Shown: positions 45,786 through 54,806 of the stretch, piece after piece | How positions within the stretch are numbered: the stretch's first letter is position 1 | How the letters are laid out: every line of letters begins with the position of its first letter | Source of the DNA: Enhygromyxa salina | GTDB lineage: Bacteria > Myxococcota_A > Polyangia > Nannocystales > Nannocystaceae | Length of the DNA stretch: 58,320 bases | Direction: 5' to 3' | Assembly (NCBI RefSeq): GCF_002994615.1 | Contig: NZ_PVNK01000126.1 | Coordinates: 1-58,320, forward strand | Translations under genes and position numbers: made by a program | Notes under the pieces: generated by a model | What the model was told of the DNA's origin: nothing | Database searches by the model: none | Seen by the model: the letters and a program-made list of their open reading frames with translations, nothing else

Positions 45786-46594
45786 TCCGCGAGCCCGAGC
45801 ACGTCGAACATGTCGTAGAGCCCCGGCGGCTGGGCGGCGGCCCAGCGCGCGGCCCGGAGCGCGCCGCGGGCGAAGATCGCCCGGTCGCCCGCGCGGTGGG
45901 TGAGCTCGATGCGCTCACCCTCGCCGAGGAACATCAAGGTGTGCTCGCCGGGCGAGTCGCCGCCGCGGAGGCCGAACACGCCGATCTCTTCGGAGGTCCG
46001 CGGGCGGCCGAGGGTCGAGCGATCGGTCAGCGCGACCTCGGAGAACTTGCGACCGCTGGCCTCGGCCACCGCCTGGCCGATGCGCAGGGCCGTGCCCGAG
46101 GGCGCGTCGCGCTTGAAGCGGTGGTGGAGCTCGAACAGCTCGGCCTCCCACTGGGGCCCGAGCGCGGCCGCGGCGATGCCCGCGAGCTGCAGCAGCAAGG
46201 TGATGCCGACGGAGAAGTTGGCCGCGTAGACGACTGGGATCGACTCGCCGGCCTCGGCGAGCAGCTTGTCGTCGTCTTCGCTGAGCCCGGTCGTGCCGAT
46301 GATCAGCGGGATCCCGTGCTCGACGCAGGCGCGGACGTTGGTCGCGGTCGCCTTGGGCAGCGAGAAGTCGACGACGACGCTGCCGCGGCGGGGCTTGAGC
46401 TCGTCGGTCACGAGGACCCCGGTGTCCGGGCGGCCGGCGAGGCGACCGGCGTCTTGACCGATGCCGGGTCCGCCCGAGCGGTCGACGCAGGCGCCGAGGG
46501 TCAAGTCATCCGAGCCCATCACCTCGCGGATGAGCGTGGTGCCCATGCGCCCGCGGGCGCCGACGATGATGATCGAGATCATGCGTTGCTTCAT
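45782..46594 (-). CDS. dapB: 4-hydroxy-tetrahydrodipicolinate reductase
   Basis: From the ATG at 46594 the protein is 270 residues. It has an N-terminal NAD(P)-binding motif (IIIVGARGRMGTTLIREV) and conserved DapB boxes: VVDFSLPKATATN, IGTTGLSEDD, ELFELHHRFKRDAPSGTALR, and the C-terminal GERIELTHRAGDRAIFARGAL. It reduces the DapA product towards diaminopimelate and lysine. Note HHRFKRDAPSGTA in place of the common HHRxKxDAPSGTA, which fits the family. It lies 29 bp downstream of dapA. Confidence 0.97.
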   Translation of the reverse strand: MKQRMISIIIVGARGRMGTTLIREVMGSDDLTLGACVDRSGGPGIGQDAGRLAGRPDTGVLVTDELKPRRGSVVVDFSLPKATATNVRACVEHGIPLIIGTTGLSEDDDKLLAEAGESIPVVYAANFSVGITLLLQLAGIAAAALGPQWEAELFELHHRFKRDAPSGTALRIGQAVAEASGRKFSEVALTDRSTLGRPRTSEEIGVFGLRGGDSPGEHTLMFLGEGERIELTHRAGDRAIFARGALRAARWAAAQPPGLYDMFDVLGLAE

Positions 46595-46623
46595 GGTTCC
46601 TCTGGTCGAGTGGCGGGGAGCGA

Positions 46624-47520
46624 TCAGCTTGGGAGACCGAGGTCGCGCAGACACGCGCGGAGCGAGGCCGCGAGCGGGCCGTCGAGGTCGAGCTCGCGCA
46701 GTGGCGAGCGGACCGCGGTGCCGCCGATCCCGAGCATGTGCATCGCGGCTTTGACCGCGATCGGGTTGGGATCGCGAAACAGCAGGCGGGTGAGCGCGAG
46801 CTGGCGAAAGTGGATGGCGCGGGCCTCGTCGAGGCGGCCGGCGACGAACGCGTCGTAGAGCGAGACCAGCAGCGCCGGGGCCGGATTGGACACGACCGAG
46901 ATGACCCCGTCGCCGCCCGTGGCCAGGAAGGGCAGCAGGGTGAAGTCGTCGCCCGACATCAGGGCGAAGGCCTCGCCGCACTGCTCGCGCAGCTGCGCGG
47001 CCACGTGCAGGTCGCCGGTGGCGTCTTTGATGCCGACGATGTTCTCGTGCCTGGCGAGGCGCGCGACGGTCTCGGGCACCATGTTGGTGACCGTGCGGCC
47101 GGGGACGTTGTAGAGGATGATCGGCAAGGCGACGGCGTCGGCGATCGCCTCGAAGTGACGAATGAGGCCGTCTTGCGGGGGCTTGTTGTAGTAGGGGACG
47201 ACCTGCAAGGTCGCGTCGACGCCGAGCTCCTTGCAGGCCCGGGCGAGCTCGATCGCCTTGCGCGTGGAGTTGGACCCCGCGCCCGCGAGCACGGGCACGC
47301 GACCCTTCGCCGCGCGGGTCACGACCTCGACCACGTGGACGTGCTCGGCCTGGGACAGGGTCGCCGCTTCGCCGGTTGTCCCGCAGGGGACGAGGCCGTG
47401 GACACCACCTGAGATCTGGGCCTCGACGAGGCGCGTGAGCGCGTCGTCGTCGACGCGGCCTTCCTCGTCCATGGGGGTGACGAGGGCCGTGAACACGCCG
47501 CGGAAGAGCTTGTCCGCCAT
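46624..47520 (-). CDS. dapA: 4-hydroxy-tetrahydrodipicolinate synthase
   Basis: From the ATG at 47520 the protein is 298 residues, the usual DapA length. It has FRGVFTALVTPMDEEGRVD, VPCGTTGEAATLSQAEH, the active-site tyrosine in PYYNKPPQDGLIRHF, the Schiff-base lysine in NIVGIKDATGDL, and GVISVVSNPAP. It condenses pyruvate with aspartate semialdehyde. It is the first gene of the dapA-dapB-lipoprotein run. An open frame upstream of 47520 reads into the ribF remnant and is not part of the gene. Confidence 0.97.
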   Translation of the reverse strand: MADKLFRGVFTALVTPMDEEGRVDDDALTRLVEAQISGGVHGLVPCGTTGEAATLSQAEHVHVVEVVTRAAKGRVPVLAGAGSNSTRKAIELARACKELGVDATLQVVPYYNKPPQDGLIRHFEAIADAVALPIILYNVPGRTVTNMVPETVARLARHENIVGIKDATGDLHVAAQLREQCGEAFALMSGDDFTLLPFLATGGDGVISVVSNPAPALLVSLYDAFVAGRLDEARAIHFRQLALTRLLFRDPNPIAVKAAMHMLGIGGTAVRSPLRELDLDGPLAASLRACLRDLGLPS

Positions 47521-47563
47521 TGGCCGCCAACGTAGCAAAAGCCCTGGGCTTGCCCAAGCCCAC

Positions 47564-47897
47564 CTACCAGCTGAGCGATTCGGCCACAGCCAGGACGCGC
47601 AGACCCGGGCGGCGGGGCCGTGGAGCCAGGAGCGTGTGCTCGCGCCGAGGCCCACAGCCGCCGACGCGGGCCCGAGCGGGGCCTCGAGGCCCCGCTCGGC
47701 GGCGCGTTCGACCCGGCCGGTGCCGACGAGCTCGCGGATCGCCGTGGAGCCGAGCTTATCGCCGTCCTGCTCGGAGATCTTCTCGACCACCGACAGCCCG
47801 ATGCCCGCGCCAGCGAGCAGCTGCCGGAGCTCGGCGGGCCCGTCCGCGCGCCTGGCCCCGAAGCGAAAGTCGTGGCCGACGACGACCGCGGCCGGCG
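47564..47897 (-). pseudogene. Fused remnant of ribF and the downstream TPR gene
   Basis: Read on the minus strand, the first part matches the inside of the RibF protein at 51414 (VVVGHDFRFGARRADGPAEL, LLAGAGIGLSVVEKISEQDG, STAIRELVGTGRVERAAE). It then joins directly to the C-terminal end of the TPR gene product (EAPLGPASAA, and in another frame GLRVLAVAESLSW plus stop). About 1 kb of intervening sequence is missing relative to the intact locus, and a frameshift is present. It is a decayed, internally deleted duplicate lying on the far side of RAYT locus 2. Confidence 0.85.
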
Positions 47898-48169
47898 GCG
47901 CCACCCATGTCGGGAGGCGCGCCCGATCCTGAGCACCATGACTGCCGAGTTTCTCGTCGGTGGTGACAAACAATTCGTCAGCTGAGCAGCAAAGTTGGAG
48001 ATGAGGGGCTGGAACGGAACTGCGCCCCGAAATCGACGATTTAGGCGGCCATCAACTCCCGAATTCGGCTATTGATGAATTTCTCCTCGGTTCTCGTCAG
48101 GAGCGGGCCGTGCGCTGGGCTGCGGCGGCCGTCGGGGCCGTCACCAACGGATGACGAAAGTGATCCGAC

Positions 48170-48462
48170 TCACGATTTTTGCGTGATCTGTAGTGTGACC
48201 TGATGGGCCGGTGCGTACTTGCGCAAGACGTCGACGCGGTAGGTCCCCGGGGCCAGGTCGATGGGATTCGATGAGCCAGCGGACAAAATGCCCCGCACCT
48301 GGGTAGTCGACATCTGCCGCCACGCCAGCGGTGACGAGCTCGCGTGGGTCTCTCAACGACTCCGAAGGTTCGAGCTCCAGGCCCACCGCGAGACTCTCGG
48401 AGAAGGCCGGACCGCTGCCACTCCGCCACTCGCAGCTGACCGCATGGGCGAGCTCGTGCGCC
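48170..48462 (-). pseudogene. Fragment of a gluzincin-type (HExxH) metallopeptidase gene
   Basis: One minus-strand frame reads LAHELAHAVSCEWRSGSGPA then FSESLAVGLELEPSE, an HExxH zinc site with a following glutamate. GHFVRWLIESH comes next. Homologous-looking sequence then continues in another frame (IDLAPGTYRVDVLRKYAPAH, ending QVTLQITQKS at 48170). The 5' part of the gene is replaced exactly at AHELAHAV by the repeat array. Frameshift and truncation mean no functional product. The family assignment rests on the motif only. Confidence 0.6.
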
Positions 48463-49113
48463 AAATACCGGACGGTCAAATACCGGACGGTGAGTCTTTC
48501 CACCCACGAGGTCCGAGTTACCACCAAATACCGGGCGGCAAATACCGGACGGTGAGTCTTTCCACCCACGAGGTCCGAGTAGCAAATGCAAATACCGGGC
48601 GGTGAGTCTTTCCTCCCACGATGTCCGAGTAGCGGTCGAGTCAAATACCGGGCGGTGAGTCTTTCCACCCACGAGGTCCGAGTCACCAAATGCCGGGCGG
48701 TGAGTCTTTCCACCCACGCAAACAAATACCGGGCGGTGAGTCTTTCCACCCACGAGGTCCGAGTAGCAAAGGGCAATGCCAAATGCCGGGCGGTGAGTCT
48801 TTCCTCCCACAAATACCGGGCGGTGAGTCTTTCCACCCACGAGGCCTGAGACAAATACCGGGCGGTGAGTCTTTCCACCCACGAGGTCCGAGTAGCAAAT
48901 GAGCAAATGCCGGGCCAAATGCCGGGCAAATGCCGGGCGGTGAGTCTTTCCTCCCACGAGGTCCGGCTCGAGGCCCGAGTCGCCCCGCGAGCGCGGATGA
49001 TTCGCAAATTCACGCCCATTTTCGGCCTGAGAGGGCGAATCCTGCGGTCATGCGCACCCCCCTCACCGACCCGCCAAATGCCGGGCGGTGAGTCTTTCCA
49101 CCCACGAGGTCCG
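48463..49113. repeat. 3'-side repeat array, RAYT locus 2
   Basis: Eleven copies of a 37-42 bp unit occur at irregular intervals. The unit begins CAAATACCGGGCGGTGAGTC and continues TTTCCACCCACGAGGTCCGAGTAG. Extra partial CAAATRCCGGRC fragments are interspersed. GGTG...CACC inside each unit can form a 4-bp hairpin. Variants differ by A/G and A/T substitutions. The last units lie 177 bp from the RAYT stop. The arrays leave all three minus-strand frames open, which creates spurious repeat peptides. Confidence 0.88.
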
Positions 49114-49213
49114 GCTCGAGGCCCGAGTCACCCCGCGAGCGCGGACGATTCGCAAATTCACGCCTATTTTCGGCCTGAGAGGGCGAATCCTGCGGTCATG
49201 CGCACCCCCCTCA
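48927..49213. repeat. 148-bp-period tandem duplication downstream of RAYT 2
   Basis: The 139-bp block 48927-49065 recurs as 49075-49213 with a handful of substitutions. Each block consists of one array unit plus a non-array segment (GGCTCGAGGCCCGAGTC through CATGCGCACCCCCCTCA). This mirrors the duplicated block beside RAYT 1, although the sequences differ. Confidence 0.85.
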
Positions 49214-49289
49214 TCAACCCGTGGCCACGACACAATTACCATCCCGCGGGATCGCCTCGTGCCACCCCGCCTTTCCTCATGTCGCAGCT

Positions 49290-50285
49290 TCACGAGGGCG
49301 GATGTTGGGCCACACTGACTCCAGCGAATCGACGCAGCCAGTAGGTCCCCGCCGGAAACACAGCCGGCTTCCCCATCCTCCACGCCGCTCGCGCCTCCGC
49401 GTATTTGCGCTCCCAGTCGCGGTCCCGCTGCAGCTGCGCCAAGCGTCGCCAAACGGACGACGCCGCAACCTTGGGCGCGACAGTGAAGCGCTCCTCAAAG
49501 CTCATCGCCACCCGGTTCCAGTGTTGCCGCGCGAGCTTGCGCGGCCCCATGAAGCGTCGGCTTTGGGCACGAAAGTCGGCCTGAATCTCGAGCTCAACGT
49601 CGCGCACCGCTGCAGCGAGCTTGTCGTACAGCGCGTCGTCGTCGAGCTCGCTGAAGATCGGCGGTCGGACCAGGGTCAACGTCGCCTTCTCGGGCATGTT
49701 GCCGTCAGGGTCGAACAACCCCTCGGGCCGCTTGAAGGTCCGCGTCTCGCCAAAACGCCAGTCCGCGGTGGTGAATCCCGGCCAGAGCCGCGCCCACTTC
49801 ACGAGGCCCGCGTCGACCGGATTTGCGATGGTGTAGACGAGATCCTTGAACGTCTCGTCATCGTTTGGGCGGCAGGTGTCGCAGGGTCCGTCGCCACTCC
49901 AGACGGAGTCGAAGCGCCCGCGTTGGGCGTTGATGCCACGGGCGATCAAGCTGTTGAACAGCTGCTTCCAGGGGACGAGATCGCCGCGCGGGTCGGTGAG
50001 GTCGATGTGGTAGTGGTCCGACATCATCACGGCCGCGTGGATTTGCACGCCGAACTTGGCGGCGGTGTACGCGAGGCAGTAGCCGATGAAGTTGACGATC
50101 TCGTCGGGAGCGCGGCCGGGGGCGAGGAACATGCGACGCTCGAGGCACCGCCTCGTGACCTTGTAGCTGGTCGAGGGGAGGATCGGCCGCGCGCGGACCC
50201 GCGCGTGGGGGCGCGCCTGGCCTCGGGCGCGGTTCGCGGCCCGGCGGTCGGAGCTGGCTTGTTTGCGGGCGGAGGAGATAGCCAC
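49290..50285 (-). CDS. RAYT-type (TnpA_REP, Y1 HUH) transposase, copy 2
   Basis: From the GTG at 50285, which aligns with the start of copy 1, the protein is 331 residues. The HUH motif is SDHYHIDL and the tyrosine segment is DLVYTIANPVDAGLVKW. Other shared blocks are VWSGDGPCDTCRPNDDETF, RFGETRTFKRPEGLFD, SFEERFTVAPK and FPAGTYWLRRFAGV. It is a clear full-length paralogue of the protein at 4210, with the same C-terminal extension. An upstream in-frame start at 50348 reads into unrelated sequence. Arrays lie on both sides, as in locus 1. Confidence 0.87.
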   Translation of the reverse strand: MAISSARKQASSDRRAANRARGQARPHARVRARPILPSTSYKVTRRCLERRMFLAPGRAPDEIVNFIGYCLAYTAAKFGVQIHAAVMMSDHYHIDLTDPRGDLVPWKQLFNSLIARGINAQRGRFDSVWSGDGPCDTCRPNDDETFKDLVYTIANPVDAGLVKWARLWPGFTTADWRFGETRTFKRPEGLFDPDGNMPEKATLTLVRPPIFSELDDDALYDKLAAAVRDVELEIQADFRAQSRRFMGPRKLARQHWNRVAMSFEERFTVAPKVAASSVWRRLAQLQRDRDWERKYAEARAAWRMGKPAVFPAGTYWLRRFAGVSVAQHPPS

Positions 50286-50353
50286 GCGAGGGTGTCGGCC
50301 CGCGGACGACGGTGTTGCAGGATTCTGCGTGGCCCATGGTCGGGCCACCCCAC

Positions 50354-50738
50354 CGCGAGTGATCGGAGGACCAAAGTTGAGACTCTAAGTCCGGTTGCCC
50401 GCCCAAAATTTGAGACACCGAGTCCGGTTGCCCCGCAAGTGATCGAAGGACCAAAATTGAGACACCGAGTCCGGTTGCCCTCCGAGTCCGCCCTCGGCAA
50501 GTGATCGAAGGACCAAAATTGAGACTCCGAGTCCGGTTGCCCGCGAAAATTGCCCGTCTCGCATCGGCAAGTGATCGAAGGACCAAAATTGAGACTCCGA
50601 GTCCGGTTGCCCGCGAGTCCCCCCATGCCCTCGGCCCCGCAAGTGATCGAAGGACCAAAATTGAGACTCCGAGTCCGGTTGCCCGCGAGTCCGGTTGCCC
50701 GCGCGGGTCTAAATTGAGACTCCGAGTCCGGTTGCCCC
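50354..50738. repeat. 5'-side repeat array, RAYT locus 2
   Basis: Five full and two partial copies of a unit occur. It begins AAGTGATCGAAGGACCAAAA and continues TTGAGACTCCGAGTCCGG and TTGCCC. They differ from locus 1 mainly in GATCGAAGGACC for GATCAAAGGATC and ATTGAGAC for GAAAGAC. The first unit is the most diverged (GACTCTAAGTCC). The reverse complement core, ACCGGACTCGGAGTC, is shared with the array on the other side of the gene. Confidence 0.88.
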
Positions 50739-50772
50739 GTCGTCCCCTCGGCCCGCACTTGGCGCGGAGCAG

Positions 50773-51417
50773 CTACCAGCTGAGCGACTCGGCCACGGCC
50801 AGGACGCGCAGACCGGGGCGGCGGGGCCGTGGGCTCAGCAGCGTGGGCTTGCGCTGGGGCCCGGGGCTCAGGACCAGGATCGCCGCCGCCGAAGCGGGCC
50901 CGAGCGGGGCCTCGCGGCGCGCGGTCGCCTGGAGGTCGAGGCAGCGCAGGGACGTGTAGCGCAGCGTCGTGGGCTGAGGAACGAGGGTTGCGCGCGGCGC
51001 CGCGATCGCCAGGACGACGTCGACGCGGGCGTCGTCGTACTCGGCGAGCAGGCCGCGAGGGACGGACCAGCTGAGCTCGAGCTCGCCTGCGCCGAGCTCG
51101 ATGCCGGCCTCGGAGCTGGGCACGAAGCGGGCCTCGAGCCGGGCCTCGAGTCGGGCGGCGCTGGCCCGGCGGAGGCGCTCGAGCAGCGCGAGGGCGTAGC
51201 CGTTGGTCGGGTCATCGGCGAGGACCTCGCGGCAGATCGTGCGCGCGCGCCCGGGGTGGCCCTGGGCGAGGTAGAGCTGGGCGAGGGTCGGCGACGCGAG
51301 GCCATGGTCGAGGTCGAGGTCGAGGTCGAGCTCACGCGCTTGGTCGTCTCCGGGCTCGAGCCTGCGGCCCGGCTCCCTCGCTTCGCCTTCACCCTTCGGG
51401 GCCTGGGTCTCGTTCAC
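50773..51417 (-). CDS. TPR-containing protein, translationally coupled to ribF
   Basis: The 214-residue protein contains at least one tetratricopeptide-like motif (TLAQLYLAQGHPGRARTICR, EVLADDPTNGYALALLERLR). A beta-rich C-terminal part and a basic end (RRPGLRVLAVAESLSW) follow. No signal peptide is evident. Its ATG overlaps the ribF stop by four bases (ATGA), so both are translated from one message. A damaged copy of its 3' end lies at 47564. Function is not recognised; the TPR part suggests protein interaction. Confidence 0.7.
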   Translation of the reverse strand: MNETQAPKGEGEAREPGRRLEPGDDQARELDLDLDLDHGLASPTLAQLYLAQGHPGRARTICREVLADDPTNGYALALLERLRRASAARLEARLEARFVPSSEAGIELGAGELELSWSVPRGLLAEYDDARVDVVLAIAAPRATLVPQPTTLRYTSLRCLDLQATARREAPLGPASAAAILVLSPGPQRKPTLLSPRPRRPGLRVLAVAESLSW

Positions 51418-52484
51418 CGCTTGCCTCCGGCTAGGTGGCGGGGCTCGGGCTCGAGGGAGGCGGGCTCGGCCTCGACCTTGCTCGCGTGGCGCCGGGCGGC
51501 GACATCTTCGCTCAGCAGCGGGCGCGCAGCTTCGATGTCGGCCGCGATCGCCTCGCGCAGGGCCTCGACCCCGTCGAAGCGCTGCTCGTCGCGGAGCCGG
51601 GCGACGAACGCGACCTCGACCTCGCGGCCGTAGAGGCGCTCGCCGAGGTCGACGTCGAGCGCGTGGACCTCGAGGGTCGTGGGGCCGGGCGCGTCGGTCG
51701 AGGCGAAGGTTGGGTTGGTCCCGAGGTTGGCGACCGCGGGCCAGGACTCGAGCTCGACCATGCGCCCGCTCGCGCTGCGGCCCCGCAGGCTCAAGAAGCA
51801 GGCATAGACGCCGCCGCGCGGGCGCAGCGAGTGGCTCTTGACGTTGGCGGTCGGGTAGCCGAGGCCGCGGCCGCGCCCGGCCCCGTGCTCGACGACGCCC
51901 GCGACGCTGTAGAGGCGCCCGAGCAGCTCGGCGGCGTGCTCGACCTGGCCCGCACCGACGAGCTCGCGGATCGCCGTGGAGCCGAGCTTTTCGCCGTCTT
52001 GTTCGGAGATCTTCTCGACCACCGACAGCCCGATGCCCGCGCCCGCGAGCAGCCGCCGGAGCTCGTCGGGCCCGCCCGCGCGCCGGGCTCCAAAGCGAAA
52101 GTCATAGCCGACGACGACCGCGACCGGGCGCAGGCCCTCGATCAAAACCTGCTGGGCGAAGGCGGCCGGCGACAGCCGCGAGACCTCGGCGTCGAAGCGC
52201 AAGATCGCGAGGGTGTCGACGCCGAGCTCGCGGCACACGTGCTCGCGCTGGCTCGGGGTCTGGAGCCGCGGCGGCGCGCGCTCGGGCGCGAGGACCTCGG
52301 CGGGGCGAGGCTCGAAGGTCACGACCGCGACCTCGGGCGCGAGCGCGCGGGCCCGGGCGATCAGGCCCTGGTGGCCGCGGTGCATCCCGTCGAACGCGCC
52401 GAGGCACGCGGCTGTACCAAGCGGCAGCGGCGTGAGGTCGCCCGGCGCCGAGCCGGGGGCAGACGAGAAGTCGAGCACGCGCAT
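51414..52484 (-). CDS. ribF: Bifunctional riboflavin kinase / FAD synthetase
   Basis: The 356-residue protein has the adenylyltransferase half (CLGAFDGMHRGHQGLI, VTFEPRPAEVLAPE, VVVGYDFRFGARRAGG, ISEQDGEKLGSTAIRELV). The riboflavin kinase half follows (GAGRGRGLGYPTANV, GVYACFLSL, AVANLGTNPTF, EVHALDVDLGERLYGREVEV). It makes FMN then FAD from riboflavin. It has a short N-terminal extension and a longer, charged C-terminus than average. It is the first gene of a two-gene unit with the TPR gene. Confidence 0.96.
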   Translation of the reverse strand: MRVLDFSSAPGSAPGDLTPLPLGTAACLGAFDGMHRGHQGLIARARALAPEVAVVTFEPRPAEVLAPERAPPRLQTPSQREHVCRELGVDTLAILRFDAEVSRLSPAAFAQQVLIEGLRPVAVVVGYDFRFGARRAGGPDELRRLLAGAGIGLSVVEKISEQDGEKLGSTAIRELVGAGQVEHAAELLGRLYSVAGVVEHGAGRGRGLGYPTANVKSHSLRPRGGVYACFLSLRGRSASGRMVELESWPAVANLGTNPTFASTDAPGPTTLEVHALDVDLGERLYGREVEVAFVARLRDEQRFDGVEALREAIAADIEAARPLLSEDVAARRHASKVEAEPASLEPEPRHLAGGKR

Positions 52485-52579
52485 GCGAAGTGCGGATCCA
52501 CCGTGAAGCTATCGAGGCGACCGACCAAAGTCGATAGCTCCGGCTTGCGGACCCCGCGTGGGCGGCCGACACTCCGTCC

Positions 52580-54709
52580 ATGTCGGCGGACCGAGGCCAC
52601 CCGATCGCGCACGAGCGCGCGCTGGTCTTGCTTGTGTTCGCGTTTTTGGTCGTGGGGGCCTCTCCGGCGCATTTTTGGCTCGACTCGGGGGAGATCGCGT
52701 CAGCTGGCGCACAGCTCGGCGTCATGCACCCGACCGGGGTCCCAGGCTACGTGCCCTTGCTCCACCTCGCGACCGCGCTGCCGCTCGGGCCGATCGGCAT
52801 GCGCATGGCCCTGGTCTCGAGCGCGTGCATGGCTGGCGCGGTCGCGCTGGTCCTCGCGATCTTGCGGCGGCGCGGGGTCCACTGGGCGCTGAGCTGGGTC
52901 CTCGGTCTGTGGCTGCCGCTCGGTCTCACGCTCGCGCGCCACGGCCGGGTCGTCGAGATCTACGGCTTCGCGGCGCTGCTGCTGATGGCCACGCTGTGGG
53001 GCTTCGACCCGGCCGTGGCCGAGGCCAAGCGCGTGTCACGGCGCTGCATCGGCGTGTTCGCGGCGGTCATCGCCGTGTGGGGCTTCGGCGATCTGCGCCT
53101 GGCCCTGGTCCCGCCCGTGGTCCTCGCGTGGATCCTCGCCTGGCGTCGGGCGCAGCCCTGGGCTCGCTGGGCGCCGCTGGTCGTCGCGCTCGCGAGCGCG
53201 GTGGTCCTGACCCTGCCGCTCGCGTCGGCGCGGGGGACGATGGCCGACTGGGGCGATCCGCAGACCTGGCCGGCGGTCTGGGCCCACGTCCAGGCCACGG
53301 CGATCCGCGACAGCTTCGCCGTCAAGCTCGGGGGCATGGGCGCGGAGGCGTGGTTGCTGCAACTGCGCATGGTCGCGCTGCGGCTGACCGAGGATCTCGG
53401 CCCGATCGGGCTGCTGATCGCGGTCGCGGCGCTCGCGTTTGGGCTCACGCGACCGCTGTCGCTCGCGGCTCGCGGGCGCGCGGCCGAAGCCGAGCCCGAG
53501 TCCGAAGCCGAGTCCGAGCCCGACAACATCCCCCTCGTCGATGACGACCACCTCCTGCTGCGCTGGGTCGGCTGGATCGTCGCGGTCGAGCTCGTCTACG
53601 CCGTAGCGATCAACCCGATGGGCGGCCGCGACCGCCAGACCGGCCTCGCGCTGTGCCTGCTCGCCGCGCTCGCCCTCGGTCTCGGCGTCGAGCGCTGGAC
53701 CTCGCGCCGCCCGCCGCTGCGCTGGGTCGCGCTGCCGCTGCTGGCCTCCGCGCTGTGGCTCCCGGCCGGGTTCGAGAGCCTCGCCGACGCCCGGGCCACG
53801 CGCTCGTGGGCGCCCCACGCGTGGACCCGCGAGGTCCTGGCCCGAAGCCCCAGTGACGCGTTGATCCTGTCCCAGTCCGATGATCTGAGCGCGGGCCTGA
53901 GCGCGGCCCGAGCCCTCGAGGGGGCGCGGCCCGATGTCGTCGCGGTCCCGGCCCAGCACCTCTACCGGGCGCCGACGCAGTGGCAGCGCGCGAGCCCGCG
54001 ACGGCGCGTCGTGTGGGACGCCGCGGGCAACGCTGGCGACGAGCGCGGCCGGATCGACGCGGTCTTGTCGGCCTGGCGCGGGCCGCTGGTGCTCGAGTCC
54101 CCGACGACGGCGGTCCTCGCCGGGGTCTCGATTCACGGCGGGGGCGAGCCGCCGATCTGGGTCACCGAGCTCCCGCCGGGGCCCGACGCGCGCCCGCCGG
54201 GGGTCCCGGGGCCGGGCGATCCTCTGGCCGAGGCGATCGCTCGCTGGGACGGGCGGATGACGAACCCCGTCGACCGCGAGCGCCTCGCCGACGGCCTCGC
54301 CTTGTGGATCAACGGCGAGTTCGCGCGCGCGCCCGAGTCCCCGGTCCGCTGGCTCGAGGCCGAGCGGGGCTATCGCTTGATCCTCGACCACGTCCAGCCC
54401 GAGCACCCGCGGGCGCTGATCGGGCTCGGTGCCGTCCGCGATCGCTTTGGCCACACCGACGAGGCGATCGAGCTGACCCGGCGCGCGCTCGAGATCGATC
54501 CGGAGCGGCCGACGGCGCTGGCCAACCTCGCGCTGTTCCTCTCGCGCGAGCCCGCGACCCTGGCCGAGGCCCGCGAGCTCGCCGAGCTCGCCGTCGAGCT
54601 CGCCGCCGACAAGCGCAGCGTGTGGTCGCGGCTGCTGCTGGTCTGTCGGGCTCAGGACGACGCCGCGTGCATCGAGCGGGCCGCGGCCGCGCTCGATCGA
54701 TCACGTTGA
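52580..54709 (+). CDS. DUF2723-type multi-pass membrane protein with C-terminal TPRs
   Basis: The 709-residue protein begins with a membrane domain containing the DUF2723 signature FWLDSGEIASAGAQLGVMHP followed by TGVPGY. It has several hydrophobic helices up to about residue 400. DUF2723 proteins are GT-C-like integral membrane proteins thought to act as glycosyltransferases on surface proteins or polysaccharide. A loop rich in Glu/Ser (residues about 300-315) interrupts the helices. The C-terminal part is a soluble TPR-like region (HPRALIGLGAVRDRFGHTDE, AIELTRRALEIDPERPTALA, ANLALFLSREPATLAEAREL), probably periplasmic. Confidence 0.82.
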   Translation: MSADRGHPIAHERALVLLVFAFLVVGASPAHFWLDSGEIASAGAQLGVMHPTGVPGYVPLLHLATALPLGPIGMRMALVSSACMAGAVALVLAILRRRGVHWALSWVLGLWLPLGLTLARHGRVVEIYGFAALLLMATLWGFDPAVAEAKRVSRRCIGVFAAVIAVWGFGDLRLALVPPVVLAWILAWRRAQPWARWAPLVVALASAVVLTLPLASARGTMADWGDPQTWPAVWAHVQATAIRDSFAVKLGGMGAEAWLLQLRMVALRLTEDLGPIGLLIAVAALAFGLTRPLSLAARGRAAEAEPESEAESEPDNIPLVDDDHLLLRWVGWIVAVELVYAVAINPMGGRDRQTGLALCLLAALALGLGVERWTSRRPPLRWVALPLLASALWLPAGFESLADARATRSWAPHAWTREVLARSPSDALILSQSDDLSAGLSAARALEGARPDVVAVPAQHLYRAPTQWQRASPRRRVVWDAAGNAGDERGRIDAVLSAWRGPLVLESPTTAVLAGVSIHGGGEPPIWVTELPPGPDARPPGVPGPGDPLAEAIARWDGRMTNPVDRERLADGLALWINGEFARAPESPVRWLEAERGYRLILDHVQPEHPRALIGLGAVRDRFGHTDEAIELTRRALEIDPERPTALANLALFLSREPATLAEARELAELAVELAADKRSVWSRLLLVCRAQDDAACIERAAAALDRSR

Positions 54710-54806
54710 CGGCCGCGCCGAGCGTGGCTCGCTCGAGCCGTCGGCGCGCACGCACATGCTGCGCGACGATCCGCGAGAGGATCCACGAACCATGCGATAG
54801 TTTGGC

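Noticed and set aside
48141..49019. Long minus-strand open frames across the repeat array
   Set aside because: All three frames stay open because each unit lacks stops. The products are repeat peptides, with only the peptidase fragment at the end resembling a protein.
48463..49113. Regular 37-42 bp repeats resembling a CRISPR array
   Set aside because: Spacing between units is irregular, from none to tens of bases. Units vary in sequence, no cas genes are near, and they sit beside a RAYT transposase.
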